Below are positions 8,328 to 11,057 of a stretch of 11,057 bases of DNA, one piece after another. The position numbers and the translations under genes are program-made. The DNA comes from Emmonsiellopsis sp. PD_33 (taxonomy: Eukaryota > Ascomycota > Eurotiomycetes > Onygenales > Ajellomycetaceae). The stretch spans positions 1-11,057 of the forward strand of contig JANTQF010000589.1 in the NCBI GenBank assembly GCA_032988165.1. Reading direction: 5' to 3'. The notes under the pieces are model-generated. The model saw only the letters and a program-made list of their open reading frames with translations, did no database searches and was not told the origin of the DNA. The first letter of the stretch is position 1; each line of letters starts with the position of its first letter.

Positions 8328-8455
8328 CTGGCGCAATTACCCCCATCTATAGTGCCCCACTGGAGTTATTACCTCCATATCTAGTTATCCTTGGGAGCTA
8401 TTACCTCTACATATCATTATCGCCTGGAGCTAATCACCCCATAGTGACATAGTAG
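8328..8455 (+). repeat. 32-bp tandem repeat, about four units
   Basis: CTGGCGCAATTACC, CTGGAGTTATTACC, TGGGAGCTATTACC and CTGGAGCTAATCACC recur at about 8328, 8360, 8392 and 8424, a regular 32-bp step. Each is followed by a variable CCATMTCTAGTTAT-like half. CpGs survive at unit starts (CGCC, GCGC). Confidence 0.7.
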
Positions 8456-8612
8456 CTAGAGCCTGGAGAGGTTCTGGCCTCTGCTTAGTCACTCTCATCC
8501 CTGCTAGCCTTACCAATTCATAGGTAAGACCTTAATGCAGCGCTTATTAGACAGCTTATTCCTGACCGGCCTGCTGTCCTCACACCAGACCAGGCTAGTC
8601 TCTAGGGGGAAC
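8456..8612. other. Spacer with dispersed repeat 'D', copy 2
   Basis: Bases 8549-8592 match 4950-4992. The rest of the interval is unassigned. The final ~20 bases lead into the pure 22-bp array. Confidence 0.5.
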
Positions 8613-8766
8613 TTTAATAAGAGTCGGTTAAAGGTTTAATAAGAGTCAGTTAAAGGTTTAATAAGAGTCAGTTAAAGGTTTAATAAGAGTCAGTTAAAGG
8701 TTTAATAAGAGTCAGTTAAAGGTTTAACCAGAGTTAGTTAAAGAGTTCACCAGAAATTAGTGAAGG
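8613..8766 (+). repeat. Pure 22-bp tandem array, seven units
   Basis: Units at 8613, 8635, 8657, 8679, 8701, 8723 and 8745, all exactly 22 bp. Units 2-5 are identical (TTTAATAAGAGTCAGTTAAA + GG). Unit 1 differs by one base, CGG instead of CAG, keeping a CpG. Units 6 and 7 are degenerate and closer to the dispersed module. A recent local expansion of the satellite module. Confidence 0.95.
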
Positions 8767-9075
8767 CCCTATATCAGACATTCTGAGCTGAAGTACAGAG
8801 GTGAGTATTTAAACATAGCTAGCTAGAGATTTAACTAGGGTGAGCTAATTACTTCTTCATTAGGAGAAGTCTAAGGGGCTACTGCGCAGTCTTGGATGTT
8901 AGTCTGGTCTAGGCTGGAGGTAGTGAGGTTATATAGTTCATATCACACCATACTCTAAGTGTGAATTTTTAAGTATAGTTAAAAGTTTAACTGTTGTTAG
9001 TTAAAGAGCCCATGCCAGACTGAACTCCAGAGGTGAGTAAGTCTTTTACTATGGTAGTGTGATAGGGATCTCAGC
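8767..9075. repeat. Modular satellite array, block 4
   Basis: Modules at 8808-8829 and 8830-8851 (a 44-bp pair) and 8986-9007 (TTTAACTGTTGTTAGTTAAA + GA), with linker-like CCAGACTGAACTCCAGAGGT before a further GTGAGTAAGTCTTTTACTAT. Confidence 0.7.
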
Positions 9076-9374
9076 ACAGCTCAATTTTTCACTGAGGCTT
9101 TCACCTGCCTGCAGCCTTCATTTCCTGCCTGCCATTGAAAAGTTATCATCATGTTGTTACTTCATGTATTACATGTGATATCTTATCTTTATGTTTCCTA
9201 TATGGCCTGCTTCTAGTTCAGTATCATATTACATTCCTTTTATCATTACATAGATTGACAAACCAAAATCCCAAACATTCTTATTATTTGCCAATACTAT
9301 GCTATGATATCTACTGCTCCTGTTTTGTGCTGCTAAATGCGCACACCCTTTTCCCCATTTCAGTAGGTTTAGGG
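9076..9374. other. Unassigned stretch
   Basis: No repeat family recognised. One plus-strand frame (9135-9389) is open and hydrophobic (CITCDILSLCFLYGLLLVQY). It ends inside a satellite module and has no recognisable motif, so I do not call a gene. Confidence 0.4.
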
Positions 9375-9556
9375 TTTAACTATAGTTAGTTAAAGGGTTT
9401 AGCTGTAGAAATCTCAGGCCCTAATACCAGATAGTATACAGTGTTCTTACAGAGTCCAGTCAGGTTCAGACTATAGGGATAGGATATTAGTGCTAATCAG
9501 TCAATAAACTTATACTTGATATAGGCTGGGCTGGGCTGCAGGGCTGCATCTTCAAA
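9375..9556. repeat. Modular satellite array, block 5, left of the MITE
   Basis: A clear module at 9375-9396 (TTTAACTATAGTTAGTTAAA + GG), then diverged linker sequence up to CTGCATCTTCAAA, the left half of a module cut by the MITE. Confidence 0.7.
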
Positions 9557-9728
9557 TATCCCCTTATCCATTTTTTCTTCACCAATTAGCGCCTTTTTTT
9601 CTGGGCTGTTCATAGGCTAAAAAGCTGTAATTTACTCCACATTCAGTGGCTAGAGACCTCCTTCAGTAAATAAAAGGGCTTCTTTTAATACCATGCTAAT
9701 TGGTGAAGAAAAAACAGACAAGGGGATA
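9557..9728. mobile_element. MITE-like element with 32-bp inverted repeats and TA target duplication
   Basis: Terminal inverted repeats at 9559-9590 (TCCCCTTATCCATTTTTTCT, then TCACCAATTAGC) and 9695-9726 match at 29 of 32 positions; the three differences are transitions. A TA lies on each side (9557-9558 and 9727-9728). The 168-bp element has no reading frame of note. TA duplication and inverted ends fit a non-autonomous Tc1/mariner/pogo-superfamily element (inference). It splits a satellite module: left TTCAAATA plus right CTTAGTTAAAGC resembles the intact module at 9773-9794 apart from a 2-bp gap. Confidence 0.85.
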
Positions 9729-9892
9729 CTTAGTTAAAGCACCTATATTAGGCCAGGCTTCAGGAGTGAGTTTTCAATCATACTTAGTTAAGGGTTTAAC
9801 TGCAGTTAGTTAGAGGCTAATTGCCAGACTTAACTTTAGAACTGAGTCTTTAACTTTAGCTATTTATGGGTTTAACAGTAATTAATTTCAGT
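9729..9892. repeat. Modular satellite array, block 5, right of the MITE
   Basis: Contains the right half of the split module, then a 44-bp pair at 9773-9794 and 9795-9816 (TTTAACTGCAGTTAGTTAGA + GG), and a second pair at 9849-9870 and 9871-9892. Linkers keep CCAGGCTTCAGGAGTGAG and ACTGAGTCTT. Confidence 0.8.
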
Positions 9893-10108
9893 ACATATTA
9901 GTAAGCTAGGTAGGGTGTAGATATATTAATCAGTTTATCCCCTATATTCTGAGGTGCTGCAGGTGTTAGGTTCTGACCTGAGTTATTTTATATCTCTTAA
10001 TATGCATGATATATAAGGTCTTCTGCTGCAGTTAGATAATAATTTAAAAGCATCTAGTTAAAGAGTCTCACTAAGATAATACCTAAATAGAGATAAATTA
10101 AGCTTTGA
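9893..10108. other. Diverged satellite edge / 3' flank of the endonuclease gene
   Basis: Faint module remnants only (GCATCTAGTTAAAGAGTCTC near 10049). No gene seen. It is the downstream flank of the minus-strand endonuclease gene. Confidence 0.4.
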
Positions 10109-10732
10109 TTAAGTAGGAGATGATTGAGGTCTTACACTTTTAATACCTACATGATTACATAGACCCCAAAATAGGAAATCCTCCTGGCTTTTATAGCCTG
10201 CAGCATACTTAATGCATGGAGGCTGATGAGAACATAGAAAGATATTTTTTAAACAGTGAGGACAGGGAAGAAAAACTTGACATCCTTTGCATGAATTATT
10301 TGCAGTAGGAGTCTCCATACAGATATGAGATTTCTGACAGCAGCGACGATTATGACATAAATGAGAACATTGTAAATCCTTGGAAAGTTGATAACCACTA
10401 GCCCATAAGACTACCTCTTGTAATACAGCAAATTTGTTTGCTCCATCAAAAGATAACTGAACATAGCCATTAGGTTTAGATGGTATCATAACAGCAGATT
10501 TACACCACCCTTGCCGTGTTGTTTTAACCTCAGCAAGTATTTTAGCAGCATACTTAGGGTCTTGTATGCATTCACCACGGACCCGATCCACCTGATGTGA
10601 ATTTGGTGGGGTGGTAGCTTTTCTCTTTGAATTTTCAGTGTGAAGTAATGGGTGGGAGGATGGAGGAGGATGTCTGTGTGCCAGTTCAAATAGTCTTAAA
10701 AAGTAAAGAATTATATAATTATTATTATTCAA
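10109..10732 (-). CDS. His-Cys box (His-Me finger) endonuclease-like protein, I-PpoI type
   Basis: The open frame covers 207 codons, stop TAA at 10111-10109. It encodes a His-Cys box nuclease-like protein; relatives such as I-PpoI cut double-stranded DNA, bind two structural zincs and need a divalent metal. Counting from 10732: basic Pro-rich start (1-45), GWC at 75-77, GYVQLSFDG at 89-97, LQEVVLWASG at 104-113, then SHLCHNRRC at 123-131, H136, METPTANNSCKGC to 151, CPHC at 157-160 and CSH...C at 167-173. H124 matches the catalytic His98 of I-PpoI, N145 (21 residues on) the metal-binding Asn119, C126/C131/H136 the first zinc site (C77 perhaps its fourth ligand), C151/C157/H159 the second. The left limit 10732 is a TTG, not ATG; the first in-frame ATG is M82 (10489), which would lose C77. 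A spliced upstream exon is therefore likely. It is stop-free amid heavily mutated DNA. Confidence 0.8.
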   Translation of the reverse strand: MNNNNYIILYFLRLFELAHRHPPPSSHPLLHTENSKRKATTPPNSHQVDRVRGECIQDPKYAAKILAEVKTTRQGWCKSAVMIPSKPNGYVQLSFDGANKFAVLQEVVLWASGYQLSKDLQCSHLCHNRRCCQKSHICMETPTANNSCKGCQVFLPCPHCLKNIFLCSHQPPCIKYAAGYKSQEDFLFWGLCNHVGIKSVRPQSSPT

Positions 10733-10763
10733 TAAGTTACTAAAGTTAAAATAATAAACTTAC

Positions 10764-10892
10764 AAGAATAGAGCTAGTGATTAGGCCGACTTTTAGAAGG
10801 GTAGTACACTGATGGTTAAAGTGTAAAGGGTCTAAAGTAATGAAGTAATTAGTATATAAGCATTTCCTACTAAAAAAAGTTATAAAATACAT
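10764..10892 (-). other. Candidate first exon of the endonuclease gene, ending at a GTAAGT donor
   Basis: On the minus strand an ATG at 10892-10890 opens 43 codons (MYFITFFSRKCLYTNYFITL...) ending at CTT, directly followed by GTAAGT at 10763-10758, the consensus fungal 5' splice site. An intron here would explain the missing ATG of the downstream frame. The acceptor is unclear: the nearby TTTAG (10740) and TTTTTAAG do not keep the frame, whereas CACATCAG before GTGGATCGG, about 170 bases on, does. No protein motif supports this exon. Confidence 0.3.
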
Positions 10893-10930
10893 ACTGGTTG
10901 AGGGGTAAAGTAATGATTTTTTGTAGATGT

Positions 10931-11057
10931 GGCCGCCGGAGCGGGCCGGCCGGAACCCCCGGAGGGGCAGGAATAGCTAAGAGGAAGGGGTCCAGTTAAA
11001 GACCCGCCCCGGGACGTCATTGCGGCGCACCGCGCAGACGCCCGGGGCATCCGGTTG
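10931..11057. other. GC-rich, CpG-rich segment
   Basis: About 127 bases, around 70% GC with roughly 20 CpGs (CCGCCGGAGCGGGCCGGCCG and on to the window end), against one CpG per several hundred bases elsewhere. It contains GGTCCAGTTAAAGACCC, which resembles the satellite core. No gene or rRNA match recognised in this short piece. Confidence 0.8.

Noticed and set aside
8066..8352. Two overlapping plus-strand frames
   Set aside because: Mutually exclusive, no motif, and the second runs into the 32-bp tandem repeat.
8613..8766. CRISPR array
   Set aside because: Units are contiguous with no spacers, and the context is fungal.
9135..9389. Hydrophobic 84-codon plus-strand frame
   Set aside because: Ends in a satellite module; composition explains the hydrophobicity; no family motif.
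10486..10689. 67-codon minus-strand frame
   Set aside because: An out-of-frame shadow of the endonuclease gene.
10931..11057. Ribosomal DNA start, since I-PpoI relatives live in rDNA
   Set aside because: No rRNA sequence I recognise in the GC-rich piece.

Overview
The window looks like a transposon-rich, AT-rich compartment of a filamentous fungus, most likely an ascomycete (inference). Four things suggest this: a His-Cys box endonuclease of a type common in fungi, a chromodomain-bearing Ty3/gypsy remnant, a probable short-intron donor, and mutation resembling RIP (repeat-induced point mutation). Coding remnants keep one frame over hundreds of codons but carry many TAG/TAA stops and almost no TGA. 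By eye only about 30 CpG dinucleotides occur in the first 10.9 kb, while the last ~127 bases hold about 20.

Layout. 1-600: nothing assignable, two weak frames. 600-3136 (minus strand): degenerate protein-coding DNA, first (in reading order) the C-terminal helicase half of a SNF2-type ATPase (3136-2090), then a Lys/Glu-rich protein with a Cys-rich motif (1930-600). 3137-3838: a decayed chromodomain gypsy element with a 255-bp LTR, a polypurine tract and an integrase tail plus chromodomain. Three more LTR copies lie at 4673-4921, 5024-5278 and 6004-6255. 5535-10080: a modular satellite built from a 22-bp quasi-palindromic unit (TTTAACCACAGTTAGTTAAA + GG and variants), often as 44-bp pairs joined by a GC-rich linker of about 32 bp. 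It is joined repeatedly to one edge of a ~250-290 bp dispersed repeat ('B') and is interrupted by a MITE with 32-bp inverted repeats and a TA duplication.

10109-10732 (minus) is the only convincing intact coding region: an I-PpoI-like His-Cys box (His-Me finger) protein with its catalytic and zinc-binding residues present. About 200 bp upstream of it the composition switches abruptly to GC-rich, CpG-rich DNA (10931-11057).

Apart from the endonuclease there is no working pathway here. The region is a graveyard of mutated mobile DNA with nested insertions. The satellite/B composite and the SNF2 plus Cys-rich pair are the parts I cannot match to a named element.
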